Positions 47,359 to 56,511 are shown, counted from the stretch's first letter. The stretch: 64,000 bases of DNA from Lactiplantibacillus garii (GCF_003885105.1 NZ_QWZQ01000002.1:62001-126000), one strand, 5' to 3'. Numbers and translations are program-made. The notes: generated by a model from the letters alone, not told the origin.

Positions 47359-48474
47359 ATGAAACTGAGAAAATTGGTTCAGTTAGGTTTAGCAGTGGCC
47401 ATGGTAGTGCCACTGACCGCTTGTGGGACGAGTACGAGTTCTAAGGGGGCCGCTAGCAGTAGCCGGCCCAAACCCACGAAGGTAGTTCAGACCCCGTCTG
47501 AAGATACCCAGTTTATGATGGGGACCGTGGTTACACTGCGGGTTTATAACAAGGGTAAGGATAACGTGATCGACGGGGCCTTTAAGCTGCTTAAAAAAGA
47601 AGCTAAGGAAGTCACCGTTAATCAGAAGGGGTCGGAAATCGATAAGATCAACGCGGCCGCCGGTAAACATCCGGTCACCGTTAGCAAGGACCTTTACCCG
47701 ATGCTCAAGGCGGCTTACTACTATAGTAAGAATTCCGACGAGTCGTTTGACATGGCAATTGGGCCCATTACCCAGTTATGGCACATCGGGTTCTCCGACG
47801 CGAAGGTCCCGACTCAAAAGGAAATTGACACCAACGTTAAACTGGTCGACTACACCAAGGTCAAATTGAACGACCAGAAACGCACGGTCTACTTGGAAAA
47901 GAAGGGCATGCAACTGGACTTAGGCGGAATCGCCAAGGGTTACATGGCCGATCAAGTGAAGACTTATTTCTTGAATCACGGCGTTTCGACCGCCATTATT
48001 GACTTAGGTGGTAACATTTACGTCTTGGGTGACAGTCCAAAGGGCACCAAGTCTGGTAACTGGACGGTTGGTATCCAAGATCCGAAGGCTTCCCGGGGAA
48101 CGGCGATCGGCTCGGTTCCCGAAAAGAACATGTCGATCGTGACGTCCGGGATCTACGAACGTTATTTGAAGAAGAACGGTAAGGTCTATAGTCATTTGAT
48201 GGACCCTAAGACCGGGGCACCGTACCAAAACAACTTGATGGGCGTTTCAATCATCTCGAAGAAGTCCACGGACGGTGACGCCTTGTCAACGGCAACCTTT
48301 GATAAGGGGCTGAAGGACGGGATGAAGTACATTAATGGCAAGGCCGATGAAGGTATCGGGGCCATTTTCATCACCAAGGACAAAAAGGTCTACGTTTCAA
48401 ATAACTTAAAGAAAAAGTTTACGTTGTTTGGTGACAACGGCTATAAATACGGACCGACTAGTGATTTGAAATAG
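47359..48474 (+). CDS. apbE: FAD:protein FMN transferase (ApbE), lipoprotein
   Basis: 371 residues. Lipobox LTAC (Cys22) anchors it outside the membrane. The ApbE domain has SFDMAIGPI (129-137), DLGGIAKGY (187-195), DLGGN (215-219), HLMDPKTG (279-286) and TDGDALST (304-311), which bind FAD and magnesium. The enzyme transfers FMN from FAD to threonine in TGAT motifs, and the adjacent pplA supplies two such sites, so this is its likely partner (FmnB in Listeria). It is separated from pplA by the repeat array and has its own promoter. Confidence 0.94.
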   Translation: MKLRKLVQLGLAVAMVVPLTACGTSTSSKGAASSSRPKPTKVVQTPSEDTQFMMGTVVTLRVYNKGKDNVIDGAFKLLKKEAKEVTVNQKGSEIDKINAAAGKHPVTVSKDLYPMLKAAYYYSKNSDESFDMAIGPITQLWHIGFSDAKVPTQKEIDTNVKLVDYTKVKLNDQKRTVYLEKKGMQLDLGGIAKGYMADQVKTYFLNHGVSTAIIDLGGNIYVLGDSPKGTKSGNWTVGIQDPKASRGTAIGSVPEKNMSIVTSGIYERYLKKNGKVYSHLMDPKTGAPYQNNLMGVSIISKKSTDGDALSTATFDKGLKDGMKYINGKADEGIGAIFITKDKKVYVSNNLKKKFTLFGDNGYKYGPTSDLK

Positions 48475-48481
48475 TTAGGTA

Positions 48482-48490
48482 TGTTATGAT
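48482..48490 (+). promoter_or_regulatory. Extended -10 promoter of ecfA1
   Basis: TGTTATGAT forms an extended -10 element 32 bp before ecfA1, similar to the one before infA. It would uncouple the ecf genes from apbE. Confidence 0.5.
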
Positions 48491-48521
48491 TAGAACCAGC
48501 AATTTATGGAAATGAGGGACG

Positions 48522-49367
48522 ATGGTGAGTCCGATTATTGACGTTGAACATTTGAATTACCGCTACCCGCAACAGCCAGCGGACGAATTAACGCTGCGCG
48601 ACGTTTCGTTTTCGATTGCGGCGGGCGAATGGGTCGCCATTGTCGGGCACAACGGTTCGGGTAAGTCGACGCTGGCGAAAAACATCAACGGGTTGTTGGC
48701 CCCGGCTTCGGGGACGATTACCGTGGACGGCCAGGTGCTGGCGGAAGACACGGTCTGGGACATTCGGCGCAAAATCGGGATGGTTTTTCAAAACCCCGAT
48801 AACCAGTTTGTCGGTGCGACCGTGGCTGACGACGTGGCGTTTGGCTTGGAAAACCAGGGCGTTTCCCGCGAGGAGATGCTAACGCGGGTCCCGGCGGCGT
48901 TAAAGCAGGTCAACATGCAGGACTTCGCGACCCGTGAACCGGCCCGCTTATCCGGTGGTCAAAAACAACGGGTGGCGTTGGCTGGGATGATTGCGGCCCG
49001 CCCGCAGATCCTAATTTTGGACGAAGCGACTTCGATGCTGGACCCGCGTGGCCGCGAAGAAGTCTTGGCCACGATTCGCCAGATGAAAGCCGCTTCGGAT
49101 CTGACGGTGCTGTCGATCACCCATGACATTGACGAGGCTGCCAGTGCGAACCGGATCCTGGTGGTCAACGACGGACAATTAAAAGAAGAGGGCACCCCGG
49201 CGGAGATTTTTAAACACGGGGAAGACCTGATCAAAATGGGACTGGACATGCCCTACGCCGAACGTTTAAAGGCGGCGCTAAAACGGCAAAACGTCCAGGT
49301 TCCCGCAACTTACTTAACGGAGAAAGGGATGGCGGACTGGTTATGGCAATTACGTTCAAACAAGTAG
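48522..49367 (+). CDS. ecfA1: ECF transporter ATPase EcfA1
   Basis: 281 residues. Walker [10 protein letters not shown] (42-50), [14 protein letters not shown] near 143, Walker [10 protein letters not shown]. With EcfA2 and EcfT it forms the shared energising module for exchangeable vitamin-binding S subunits such as RibU. No S subunit gene is nearby, so this is a group II module. It overlaps ecfA2 by 25 bp. Confidence 0.94.
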   Translation: MVSPIIDVEHLNYRYPQQPADELTLRDVSFSIAAGEWVAIVGHNGSGKSTLAKNINGLLAPASGTITVDGQVLAEDTVWDIRRKIGMVFQNPDNQFVGATVADDVAFGLENQGVSREEMLTRVPAALKQVNMQDFATREPARLSGGQKQRVALAGMIAARPQILILDEATSMLDPRGREEVLATIRQMKAASDLTVLSITHDIDEAASANRILVVNDGQLKEEGTPAEIFKHGEDLIKMGLDMPYAERLKAALKRQNVQVPATYLTEKGMADWLWQLRSNK

Positions 49368-50230
49368 ATTTTACTTACCAACCGGGCACCCCCTTTGAAA
49401 CTAAGGCGTTAACCGACATTAACCTAACGATTCCGGACGGTTCCTACACCGCGTTGATTGGGCACACCGGGAGTGGGAAGTCCACCCTGTTGCAACACTT
49501 AAACGCGTTATTAAAACCAACCAGCGGGACCGTCACGATTGGTGAACGGGTGATTACGCCGGAAACCAGTAATAAGGATTTAAAAAAACTGCGCCAACAC
49601 GTGGGCATCGTTTTTCAGTTTCCGGAAAGTCAGCTGTTTGAGGAGACCGTCGCTAAGGACATCGCCTTTGGCCCGCAAAATTTTGGGGTCAGTGAAGCCG
49701 ACGCGCTTAAAACGGCTGCCGAAATGTTAGACTTGGTCGGTTTGGACCAGTCGTTACTGGACCGCTCGCCGTTTGACCTCTCCGGGGGCCAGATGCGGCG
49801 GGTCGCGATTGCCGGCGTGTTAGCTATGCAGCCGCGGGTACTGGTTTTAGACGAACCCACGGCCGGGCTTGATCCGCAGGGCCGGCTGGACATGATGGAA
49901 ATGTTCGCCAAGCTGCGGCGTGAACGGGATTTGACGGTTGTTTTGGTCACCCACCAAATGGACGACGTTGCCAACTACGCCGACCACGTGATCGTGATGG
50001 ATCAGGGGCGGGTCGTCAAGACCGGCGCTCCGCGGGAGATTTTTAAGGACCCGCAGTGGCTGGTGGCCCACCAACTGGGCCTACCGAAAACGACGGCCTT
50101 TGCCCAGCAGCTGATCGACCGCGGCTGGCAGTTTGACCGGATGCCGCTGACTGAAGACGAACTAGCGGCCGACTTGATTGCACAGTTGCCGGCCACGGCG
50201 TTTGGGGGTGCACCGACCGATGATGAATAA
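49343..50230 (+). CDS. ecfA2: ECF transporter ATPase EcfA2
   Basis: 295 residues. Walker [10 protein letters not shown] (40-48), [17 protein letters not shown] and [16 protein letters not shown] are intact. It is the second ATPase of the ECF heterodimer. ATG 49343 lies inside ecfA1 and its own end overlaps ecfT by 11 bp, so the three genes are translationally coupled. Confidence 0.94.
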   Translation: MAITFKQVDFTYQPGTPFETKALTDINLTIPDGSYTALIGHTGSGKSTLLQHLNALLKPTSGTVTIGERVITPETSNKDLKKLRQHVGIVFQFPESQLFEETVAKDIAFGPQNFGVSEADALKTAAEMLDLVGLDQSLLDRSPFDLSGGQMRRVAIAGVLAMQPRVLVLDEPTAGLDPQGRLDMMEMFAKLRRERDLTVVLVTHQMDDVANYADHVIVMDQGRVVKTGAPREIFKDPQWLVAHQLGLPKTTAFAQQLIDRGWQFDRMPLTEDELAADLIAQLPATAFGGAPTDDE

Positions 50231-51020
50231 GCTGATTTTTGGTCGCTACATTCCGGGCGATTCCGTGATCCACCACATGGATCCGCGGGCTAAATTATTA
50301 CTGAGCTTTTATTTTATTGGAATTATTTTTATCGCGAATAACTGGCTGACGTACCTGCTATTGTTTGCCTTTACCTTTTTGGCAATTACGCTGTCGGGTG
50401 TCAAGTGGTCGTTTTTCATTAACGGGGTCAAGCCGTTGATTTGGTTGATCTTGTTCACGGTGGTCTTACAGATCTTGTTTAGTGCCAGTGGCGGCCACGT
50501 TTACTGGCACTGGGGCATTATCACGATCAGCCAACTGGGCCTGATCAACGGGGCGTACATCTTCTGTCGCTTCGTCTTGATCATCTTTATGTCCACGCTG
50601 CTGACGCTGACGACGCCCCCGTTGGAACTGTCCGACGCCATCGAATACATTCTGATGCCGCTCAAAGCCGTGCACTTTCCGGTGTACGAAGTGGCGTTAA
50701 TGTTATCGATTGCGCTGCGGTTCGTGCCAACGTTGATGGACGAAACCGAAAAGATCATGAACGCGCAACGGGCCCGCGGGGTCGACTTTGGGGAAGGCAA
50801 CATCTTCCAACAAATGCGTGCCGTGGTGCCGTTACTGATTCCCCTGTTTGTCAGCTCGTTTAACCGGGCTGAGGACCTGGCGACCGCGATGGAAGCCCGG
50901 GGTTATCAGGGCGGTGAAGGTCGGAGCAAGTTTCGGATTTTGAAGTGGCACGCCCGCGATTCGTGGGCGACCGTCAGTTTTGCCGTGTTAACGGCGGCGC
51001 TGATTTTCTTAAGAGCGTAG
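50220..51020 (+). CDS. ecfT: ECF transporter transmembrane subunit EcfT
   Basis: 266 residues with about five to six membrane segments. Two coupling motifs of the Ala-Arg-Gly type, RARG (in [14 protein letters not shown]) and EARG (in [10 protein letters not shown]), contact the ATPases. ATG 50220 follows GGGGGTG; the frame opens at 50178 without a ribosome site. The EcfT scaffold recruits S subunits for riboflavin and other vitamins, which is relevant to the flavin-dependent genes upstream. Confidence 0.94.
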   Translation: MMNKLIFGRYIPGDSVIHHMDPRAKLLLSFYFIGIIFIANNWLTYLLLFAFTFLAITLSGVKWSFFINGVKPLIWLILFTVVLQILFSASGGHVYWHWGIITISQLGLINGAYIFCRFVLIIFMSTLLTLTTPPLELSDAIEYILMPLKAVHFPVYEVALMLSIALRFVPTLMDETEKIMNAQRARGVDFGEGNIFQQMRAVVPLLIPLFVSSFNRAEDLATAMEARGYQGGEGRSKFRILKWHARDSWATVSFAVLTAALIFLRA

Positions 51021-51026
51021 TTAATC

Positions 51027-51062
51027 AAGTTGGTACGGCCAGTTGGGCGCACCAACTTTTTC
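51027..51062 (+). terminator. Hairpin with T-run between ecfT and truA
   Basis: AAGTTGGT (51027-51034) pairs with ACCAACTT (51051-51058), followed by T residues. It lies only about 17 bp before the truA start, so termination may be partial. Confidence 0.7.
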
Positions 51063-51078
51063 AATCATGGAGGGTATT

Positions 51079-51876
51079 GTGACAACCAGGTATAAAGTAG
51101 TTTTGGCGTATGACGGCACCAACTTTGCCGGCTTTCAGCGCCAACCGCACCAGCGGACCGTTGAACAGGTTTTTAGTAAGGCCGTCAATAAAATGGCTAA
51201 GGATCCGGCTGAACCGATCATGATTTACGGTGCCGGGCGCACCGACGCCGGGGTACACGCCTTTGGGCAAACGATTCACTTTGATTTGCCGTACGCGATC
51301 AACGCCGAGGGAGTGCGCCGGGGGCTCAACAGCCTGTTGCCGACCGACGTGCTGGTCAAGTCGGCCGCCATCGTCGCCGACGATTTTCACGCGCGGTACG
51401 ACACGGTCGGCAAGCGTTACTGGTACCGGGCGTACCAAAACGAGTTCGTCGACCCGTTTAAGCGCCACTACACCGGCCACTTCAAGTTCCAAGCGGACAT
51501 TGACCGGATTCAGCGGGCGTTGCCCGACCTAGTCGGCAAACACGACTTTTCAAGTTTTGTGGCGTCCGGTTCGCAGGCCCACGACCACGTGCGGGAAATT
51601 TATTCCGCGACTGCCTGGGCGCTTCCGGGTGAAGGCGAGATTCAGTTTGAATTTTGCGGGAGTGGTTTTTTGTACAACCAGGTACGCATCATGGTGGCCG
51701 TGCTGATGGAAATTGGTCAGGGCCGGCGGGCGGTTGACTGCATTCCGGCGTTGTTAGCGGCGCAAGACCGTGAACAAGCACGGGGGACCGCCCCGGCGTC
51801 CGGCCTTTACATGAAAAAGGTGTACTACGACGCGGCCGAATTACGGGCGGACCTGGCTAACGATCCCCACCAATAA
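51079..51876 (+). CDS. truA: tRNA pseudouridine(38-40) synthase TruA
   Basis: 265 residues from GTG 51079. The catalytic aspartate is Asp56 in GAGRTDAGVHAFGQ. GSGFLYNQVRIMVAVLMEIG is the conserved C-terminal motif. It isomerises uridines 38-40 in the tRNA anticodon arm. GGAGGG is close (about 5 bp) to GTG; the in-frame ATG 51067 overlaps this site and is less likely. Confidence 0.94.
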   Translation: MTTRYKVVLAYDGTNFAGFQRQPHQRTVEQVFSKAVNKMAKDPAEPIMIYGAGRTDAGVHAFGQTIHFDLPYAINAEGVRRGLNSLLPTDVLVKSAAIVADDFHARYDTVGKRYWYRAYQNEFVDPFKRHYTGHFKFQADIDRIQRALPDLVGKHDFSSFVASGSQAHDHVREIYSATAWALPGEGEIQFEFCGSGFLYNQVRIMVAVLMEIGQGRRAVDCIPALLAAQDREQARGTAPASGLYMKKVYYDAAELRADLANDPHQ

Positions 51877-51888
51877 TTAGTGTGGGGG

Positions 51889-51917
51889 GCGACAGGACGC
51901 TGAAAATGTGGTAGACT
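51889..51917 (+). promoter_or_regulatory. Promoter of rplM-rpsI
   Basis: GCGACA (51889-51894) and an extended -10 TGGTAGACT (TAGACT at 51912-51917) are separated by 17 bp. The leader to rplM is about 165 nt; a ribosomal-protein leader (L13 type) is possible but was not verified. Confidence 0.55.
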
Positions 51918-52090
51918 GTTCACTCGTGTTCGATTGCCAGTTTTGGTGGCCGACACGCTTACTGAAAACGAATTAAAGATTGACTTCTGAAGCTAAGTTA
52001 GGTAAACTAATCGTTGGTATTGTTTGCCCCACGATAAGCCCCGGAAATCTTATTGAGTGTCAAGCAAAACAGAAAATGGAGGAACACAAC

Positions 52091-52534
52091 GTGCGTACAA
52101 CATATATGGCTAAACCAGGTGAAATTGAACGTAAATGGTATGTAGTTGATGCAACCGATGTACCTATGGGTCGCTTATCTACTGTCGTAGCATCAATCTT
52201 ACGTGGTAAGAACAAACCCACCTTTACCCCTAACGTGGATACTGGTGACAACGTTATTGTTATTAATGCAAGCAAGGTCGCTTTGACTGGGAAGAAAGCA
52301 GAAAAGAAGATTTATTATCATCATACTGCTTATGCTGGTGGTTTAAAGGAACGGACTGCCGGTGACTTCTTAGCTAAGGAACCTACTAAGTTAATTGAAA
52401 CTTCAGTTAAGGGTATGCTTCCTCACAACTCTTTAGGTCACAAGATGGGCTTGAAGTTGCATGTTTATGCTGGTGCAGAACATACGCAACAAGCACAAAA
52501 GCCTGAAGTTTTGGACATCACTAACTTAATCTAA
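52091..52534 (+). CDS. rplM: 50S ribosomal protein L13
   Basis: 147 residues from GTG 52091 ([20 protein letters not shown]), behind [26 protein letters not shown] and the [11 protein letters not shown] segment are diagnostic. The frame is open further upstream, but this region is the leader. It is followed 13 bp later by rpsI. Confidence 0.98.
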   Translation: MRTTYMAKPGEIERKWYVVDATDVPMGRLSTVVASILRGKNKPTFTPNVDTGDNVIVINASKVALTGKKAEKKIYYHHTAYAGGLKERTAGDFLAKEPTKLIETSVKGMLPHNSLGHKMGLKLHVYAGAEHTQQAQKPEVLDITNLI

Positions 52535-52547
52535 GGAGGAAACTACA

Positions 52548-52940
52548 TTGGCTCAAGTACAATATCGCGGCACAGGCCGTCGTAAAGATTCAGTTGCCCG
52601 CGTACGTTTAGTACCAGGTACTGGTAAAATTGTTATGAATGATAAGTCCGTTGAAGACTACATTCCATTTGCAGATATTCGCAAGGAATTGTTACAACCA
52701 TTCGAAGTTACTGAAACCTCAGATCAATACGATGTTTTAGTTAACGTTAATGGTGGTGGCTTCCATGGTCAAGCCGGCGCAACTCGTCATGGGATCGCTC
52801 GGGCATTGCTCGAAGTTGACCCTGATTTCCGTACTCCATTAAAGCGCGCGGGTCTCTTAACTCGTGACGCTCGTATGAAGGAACGTAAGAAGCCAGGTTT
52901 GAAGAAAGCCCGGAAAGCTTCACAATTCTCAAAGCGTTAA
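52548..52940 (+). CDS. rpsI: 30S ribosomal protein S9
   Basis: 130 residues from TTG 52548. [20 protein letters not shown] and the C-terminal [17 protein letters not shown], whose last residues reach the P-site tRNA, identify it. TAAGGAGG is the ribosome site. Confidence 0.98.
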   Translation: MAQVQYRGTGRRKDSVARVRLVPGTGKIVMNDKSVEDYIPFADIRKELLQPFEVTETSDQYDVLVNVNGGGFHGQAGATRHGIARALLEVDPDFRTPLKRAGLLTRDARMKERKKPGLKKARKASQFSKR

Positions 52941-52983
52941 TATTTTTAGAAAATTCGTTGTTTTACCAACATTTTCGCCAAAG

Positions 52984-53016
52984 AAAAGCACGCGTCTGCG
53001 GACGGGTGCTTTTTTA
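52984..53016 (+). terminator. Terminator of rplM-rpsI
   Basis: AAAAGCACGCGTC pairs with GACGGGTGCTTTT around TGCG, followed by T residues. Confidence 0.9.
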
Positions 53017-53080
53017 TTACGGGTAAAATCAAATTGCGTTCCGGAGTATGGAACGGTAAGCTAGGACTGAGGTAATTAAA

Positions 53081-53479
53081 ATGATAAAAAAACTAGTTAC
53101 GGATTATTTGCTGGCACTTCCCGGTTACTTGATCAGTTTATACTTAGTTAGCCCGGTGAACGGGGTTAGTTGGTGGCTGTGGGTAAGCTACCTCTCCGTT
53201 GGTTACTGGTTAGCCGCTCCGTATTTACTAAAAGTACGGCCGACCGTGGGTGTGATTCGGGGAATGGAGTCGTACGAGCCCCCGTACGTTAAACAGTTGA
53301 CGGATCCGGACAAACGGGCGCCGCGCGAACCCGTCACCGCTCCGGCAACCATTGGAACGGTCGTACGTGAGGTCGGGGGCTTCGGCCTTTTGCGGGTCGT
53401 TTTGACCCGGTGGGGATTGTTTGTAATCGCCCTGCCGTGGTTACTGGGAATTGTAATTCATCACGTGATTAAACACTAA
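53081..53479 (+). CDS. Small membrane protein of unknown function
   Basis: 132 residues, not recognised. Hydrophobic segments lie at about residues 8-25 and 30-50 and at 108-130, with a basic/proline-rich cytoplasmic-type stretch (PDKRAPREPVTAP) between. A start at ATG 53081 follows GACTGAGGT. It has its own terminator and no partner genes, and its GC-rich codon use resembles the neighbouring non-ribosomal genes. No catalytic motif was seen. Confidence 0.65.
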   Translation: MIKKLVTDYLLALPGYLISLYLVSPVNGVSWWLWVSYLSVGYWLAAPYLLKVRPTVGVIRGMESYEPPYVKQLTDPDKRAPREPVTAPATIGTVVREVGGFGLLRVVLTRWGLFVIALPWLLGIVIHHVIKH

Positions 53480-53488
53480 TTCAAAGTG

Positions 53489-53521
53489 AAAGAACGAACG
53501 CTCGGCGGACGTTCTTTTTTT
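53489..53521 (+). terminator. Terminator after the small membrane protein gene
   Basis: AAAGAACG and CGTTCTTT arms, followed by T7. Confidence 0.85.
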
Positions 53522-53587
53522 GACCACGTTGTTTTGAAAGGGAGAACGACCTGGGTAGTCTACTTTTTTATTTATTTTTACAAAAAA

Positions 53588-53603
53588 GTTAACGACACCT
53601 AAC
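53588..53603. promoter_or_regulatory. Candidate metal-regulator site before the Mn transporter
   Basis: GTTAACGACACCTAAC lies just upstream of the -35 box. Read on the other strand it contains TTAGGTG and GTTAAC, weakly like DtxR/MntR half-sites. This is an inference from position and partial similarity only. Confidence 0.3.
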
Positions 53604-53609
53604 AATTAT

Positions 53610-53638
53610 TTGCATAAAAGTTAATTATCCGTTATGAT
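53610..53638 (+). promoter_or_regulatory. Promoter of the Mn ABC transporter operon
   Basis: TTGCAT (53610-53615) and TATGAT (53633-53638) are separated by 17 bp. Confidence 0.7.
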
Positions 53639-53688
53639 GAGGGTTGAACGTAGTATTACTGACAACCGCGATGAACGGAGGAAATTAC

Positions 53689-54426
53689 ATGCTAAAAGTA
53701 CAAAACCTCACCGTGGCCTACAGTGACACACCAGTCTTTACCGACGTTGCCGTTAACTTTAACGCCGGCAAAATTACTGGGATCATTGGCCCTAACGGTG
53801 CGGGAAAATCCACCCTGATCAAAGCCATGCTCGGCTTGATCAAAGCGCAAACTGGAACGGTCGAATTTAATGGTCATACGTTAAAACAATTTCAAAAACA
53901 AATTGCTTACGTGGAACAGCGCAAAGATCTTGATTTGACCTTCCCAATTAGCGTTTTTGACGTCGTTTTGACTGGGACCTACGGCAGGCTGGGGCTGTTT
54001 CGTCAGCCCAGTAAAGCGGACCGGCAACGGTGTTTAGCCGCCTTACAACGGGTCGACCTGGCGGACCTGGCCGACCGCCAAATTGGCCAACTTTCCGGTG
54101 GACAACTGCAACGGGTCTTTGTGGCCCGCGCCATTTTACAAGACGCCCAGCTGATTATTTTAGACGAACCCTTCGTGGGGATCGACCTGCAAAGTGAAAC
54201 GGCCATCATGGCGATCCTGCACCAGTGGCGGGACGCGGGTAAAACCATCATCGTCGTCCACCACGATTTAAATAAGGTCTCGCGGTACTTCGACGACCTG
54301 GTGATCTTAAATCACGGCATCGTCGACTACGGCCCGGTGCAGGACGTTTATACGCCGGCCAACATTGAACGCACGTTTAGCGCTGATCTCTCAGCCGTGT
54401 TATTCACTCAGGGAGGTGCCCAATAA
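53689..54426 (+). CDS. Manganese/zinc ABC transporter ATP-binding protein
   Basis: 245 residues. Walker A GPNGAGKST, the signature LSGGQLQRV and Walker B LIILDEP are intact, and the sequence is of the MntB/ZnuC-like family for cluster 9 (metal) transporters. ATG 53689 follows CGGAGG; the longer frame from 53644 has no ribosome site. Its stop shares a base with the permease ATG. Manganese is the likelier metal in lactobacilli, which hoard Mn(II). Confidence 0.9.
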   Translation: MLKVQNLTVAYSDTPVFTDVAVNFNAGKITGIIGPNGAGKSTLIKAMLGLIKAQTGTVEFNGHTLKQFQKQIAYVEQRKDLDLTFPISVFDVVLTGTYGRLGLFRQPSKADRQRCLAALQRVDLADLADRQIGQLSGGQLQRVFVARAILQDAQLIILDEPFVGIDLQSETAIMAILHQWRDAGKTIIVVHHDLNKVSRYFDDLVILNHGIVDYGPVQDVYTPANIERTFSADLSAVLFTQGGAQ

Positions 54427-55301
54427 TGCAATCAATAACGACTTTTATCACCGCGCTCGGTAAGTACGATTTCCTGCAAAGCGCACTGATTACCGCCATC
54501 ATGGTGGGAATCATGTCCGGGATGATCGGGAGCTTTATTATCTTACGGGGGATGTCGATGATGGGGGACGCCATCTCGCACGCCGTGTTACCGGGGGTCG
54601 CCGTGGCCTACATGCTGGGCATCAACGTGATGATTGGTGCCTCGGTCTTTGGCATTCTCGCCGCTGGTCTGATTGGGCTGGTCGCCAATAAAAGTAAAAT
54701 CAAAACCGATACCTCGATTGGAATCGTGTTTAGCGCCTTCTACGCGCTGGGTTTCATTCTGATTTCACTGGCCGAGAGTTCGACCAACTTGCACCACATC
54801 CTGTTCGGAAACATCCTGGCGGTGAGTGACACCGATATGATGACGACCACCGTGGTGCTGGGACTAGTGATCCTGTTTATCGTGTTCTTCTATAAAGAAC
54901 TGCTGATCACGTCGTTTGACCCGACCTTCGCGCAAACGTACGGGTTTAAAGTCCAAGTGTTACACTACGCCCTCATGTTGGTGTTAACGCTGGTTACCGT
55001 TTCGGCGTTGCAGACCGTTGGGATCATTCTAGTCGTGGCGATGCTGATCACCCCGGCCGCGACCGCCTTTTTATGGACGGACCGCCTGGGCGTGATGCTG
55101 GGCCTGGCCGCCGGAATTGGGGCGGTGGCGTCGGTCGTTGGACTGTACTTCAGTTACACCTTTAACTGGGCGTCCGGCCCCGCCATCGTACTGGTGGCCG
55201 CCGTGTTATTCGGAATCTCGTTTGTGATTTCGCCTAAGCAGGCGTTACTGCCGAGTTTGTTTAAGGGCAAGGCGCGGATGGGGCGCCGGGTGCCCGCATG
55301 A
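54426..55301 (+). CDS. Manganese/zinc ABC transporter permease
   Basis: 291 residues with about eight to nine membrane segments, of the ABC-3 family. GDAISHAVLPGVAVAYMLG is the conserved early motif and QTVGIILVVAMLITPAATA the conserved late one. It overlaps both its neighbours (1 bp with the ATPase, 4 bp with the binding protein), so the three are tightly coupled. Confidence 0.92.
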   Translation: MQSITTFITALGKYDFLQSALITAIMVGIMSGMIGSFIILRGMSMMGDAISHAVLPGVAVAYMLGINVMIGASVFGILAAGLIGLVANKSKIKTDTSIGIVFSAFYALGFILISLAESSTNLHHILFGNILAVSDTDMMTTTVVLGLVILFIVFFYKELLITSFDPTFAQTYGFKVQVLHYALMLVLTLVTVSALQTVGIILVVAMLITPAATAFLWTDRLGVMLGLAAGIGAVASVVGLYFSYTFNWASGPAIVLVAAVLFGISFVISPKQALLPSLFKGKARMGRRVPA

Positions 55302-56233
55302 AAAAGAATCTAATCGCCTTGATTGGCGTGATTGCGATGATCACGGGGATGGCGGTATTTTTAAACCAGCGCCAAAACGTGGAAGCGGAAACGACGACGA
55401 GTGAGCGTCTCCGGGTCGTTAGTACCAACTCGATCATCGACGACATGGTTAAAAACGTGGGCGGCAAGTACGTTGACCATTACAGTATCGTGCAGCGCGG
55501 GACCGACCCGCACGAATACGAACCGCGGCCGACCGACATTGCGGCGACCGCCGAAGCCGACGTGGTTTTTTACAACGGCCTGAACCTGGAAACGGGCGGT
55601 AACGGCTGGTTCAAAAAGCTCGTCCAGTCGTCCAAAAAGCGATTTAACGAGGACGTCTTTGCGGTCAGTCGGGGCGTTCAGGTCAAGTACCTGACGACTA
55701 ACGTGAACGAACCCGATCCGCACGCCTGGTTAGACCTCGCTAACGGGATCAAGTACGTTGAAAACATTAACCAGACGCTGCAAAAAAAAGATCCGCAGCA
55801 CGCCGCGCAGTACCAGCAAAATACGGACCGCTACGTGGCCAAACTGACGAAGCTGCATACGCGGGCCCAGACCAAGTTTAAGCAGATTCCCAAGGCGCAG
55901 CGCTTGCTGGTAACGTCGGAAGGGGCCTTTAAATACTTTTCCGCGGCGTACCACGTGCCGGCGACCTACATTTGGGAGCTGAACACCGAAGCCCAGGGGA
56001 CGCCGGAACAGATGCGGACCGTCATTAAAAAAATTGACCAGTCCCAAGTCAAGCACCTGTTCGTCGAGTCCTCGGTCTCACCCAAGTCGATGCACAAGTT
56101 GGCTAAAGAGACCGGCGTGCCGGTTGCTAACACAATCTTTACCGATTCGTTAGCCGCCAAGGGCCGCGTGGGGGACACCTACTATACAATGATGAAATGG
56201 AACCTGGATAAGATTTACGCGGGTTTGAAATAA
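55298..56233 (+). CDS. Manganese/zinc ABC transporter substrate-binding protein
   Basis: 311 residues of the cluster 9 metal-binding family. Predicted metal ligands are His72 (DPHEYEP), His142 (DPHAWLD), Glu208 and Asp283, matching the His-His-Glu-Asp set of PsaA/MtsA. There is no His-rich loop, which favours Mn over Zn. The N-terminus is a hydrophobic segment (4-21) without a lipobox cysteine, so it is probably held by an uncleaved anchor instead of lipid, unlike PsaA. Confidence 0.9.
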   Translation: MKKNLIALIGVIAMITGMAVFLNQRQNVEAETTTSERLRVVSTNSIIDDMVKNVGGKYVDHYSIVQRGTDPHEYEPRPTDIAATAEADVVFYNGLNLETGGNGWFKKLVQSSKKRFNEDVFAVSRGVQVKYLTTNVNEPDPHAWLDLANGIKYVENINQTLQKKDPQHAAQYQQNTDRYVAKLTKLHTRAQTKFKQIPKAQRLLVTSEGAFKYFSAAYHVPATYIWELNTEAQGTPEQMRTVIKKIDQSQVKHLFVESSVSPKSMHKLAKETGVPVANTIFTDSLAAKGRVGDTYYTMMKWNLDKIYAGLK

Positions 56234-56238
56234 CTAAG

Positions 56239-56276
56239 TACGCCCACCTTCGAGAATGGAAGGTGGGCGTATTTTT
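56239..56276 (+). terminator. Terminator of the Mn transporter operon
   Basis: TACGCCCACCTTC pairs with GAAGGTGGGCGTA, followed by T5. Confidence 0.93.
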
Positions 56277-56370
56277 GGTTTGTGAGGATGATGAGCGCTA
56301 AAACCATGCTTTTTACGTTCATTCATACGGAAAATAAGAGCGACTGATGATTCATAAAAAGTGATGTAAT

Positions 56371-56401
56371 AAAAAAACGACCACCCGCATAGCGGGTGAT
56401 C
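56371..56401 (-). terminator. Minus-strand intrinsic terminator
   Basis: On the minus strand CACCCGC and GCGGGTG close a TAT loop and are followed by GTCG and T7. It serves the small gene at 56512-56823, the candidate small RNA, or both. Confidence 0.88.
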
Positions 56402-56473
56402 GCGTGGCCGGCTTCACAGACCTTCGGAACGCTTGCGCGCCGATCCGGAGCTGCCGGCCGTGGTTTGGCACCG
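56371..56473 (-). ncRNA. Candidate small RNA of about 100 nt
   Basis: On the minus strand TTGACG (56509-56504) and CATAAT (56485-56480) are 18 bp apart, and a strong terminator closes the unit. The body is GC-rich and contains GGCCGGC and GCCGGCC that can pair. No RNA family was recognised. It could instead be the 3' untranslated region of the gene at 56512-56823. Confidence 0.4.
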
Positions 56474-56511
56474 TCAAACATTATGGCATGAATGGTGGGT
56501 GGCCGTCAACC

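Noticed and set aside
55361-55723. 120-codon minus-strand frame within the Mn-binding protein gene
   Set aside because: It is the complement of a GC-rich coding region with clear family motifs on the plus strand.
56371-56473. Signal recognition particle RNA
   Set aside because: The conserved GGAAG/AGCA-containing apical loop of SRP RNA is not found on either strand.
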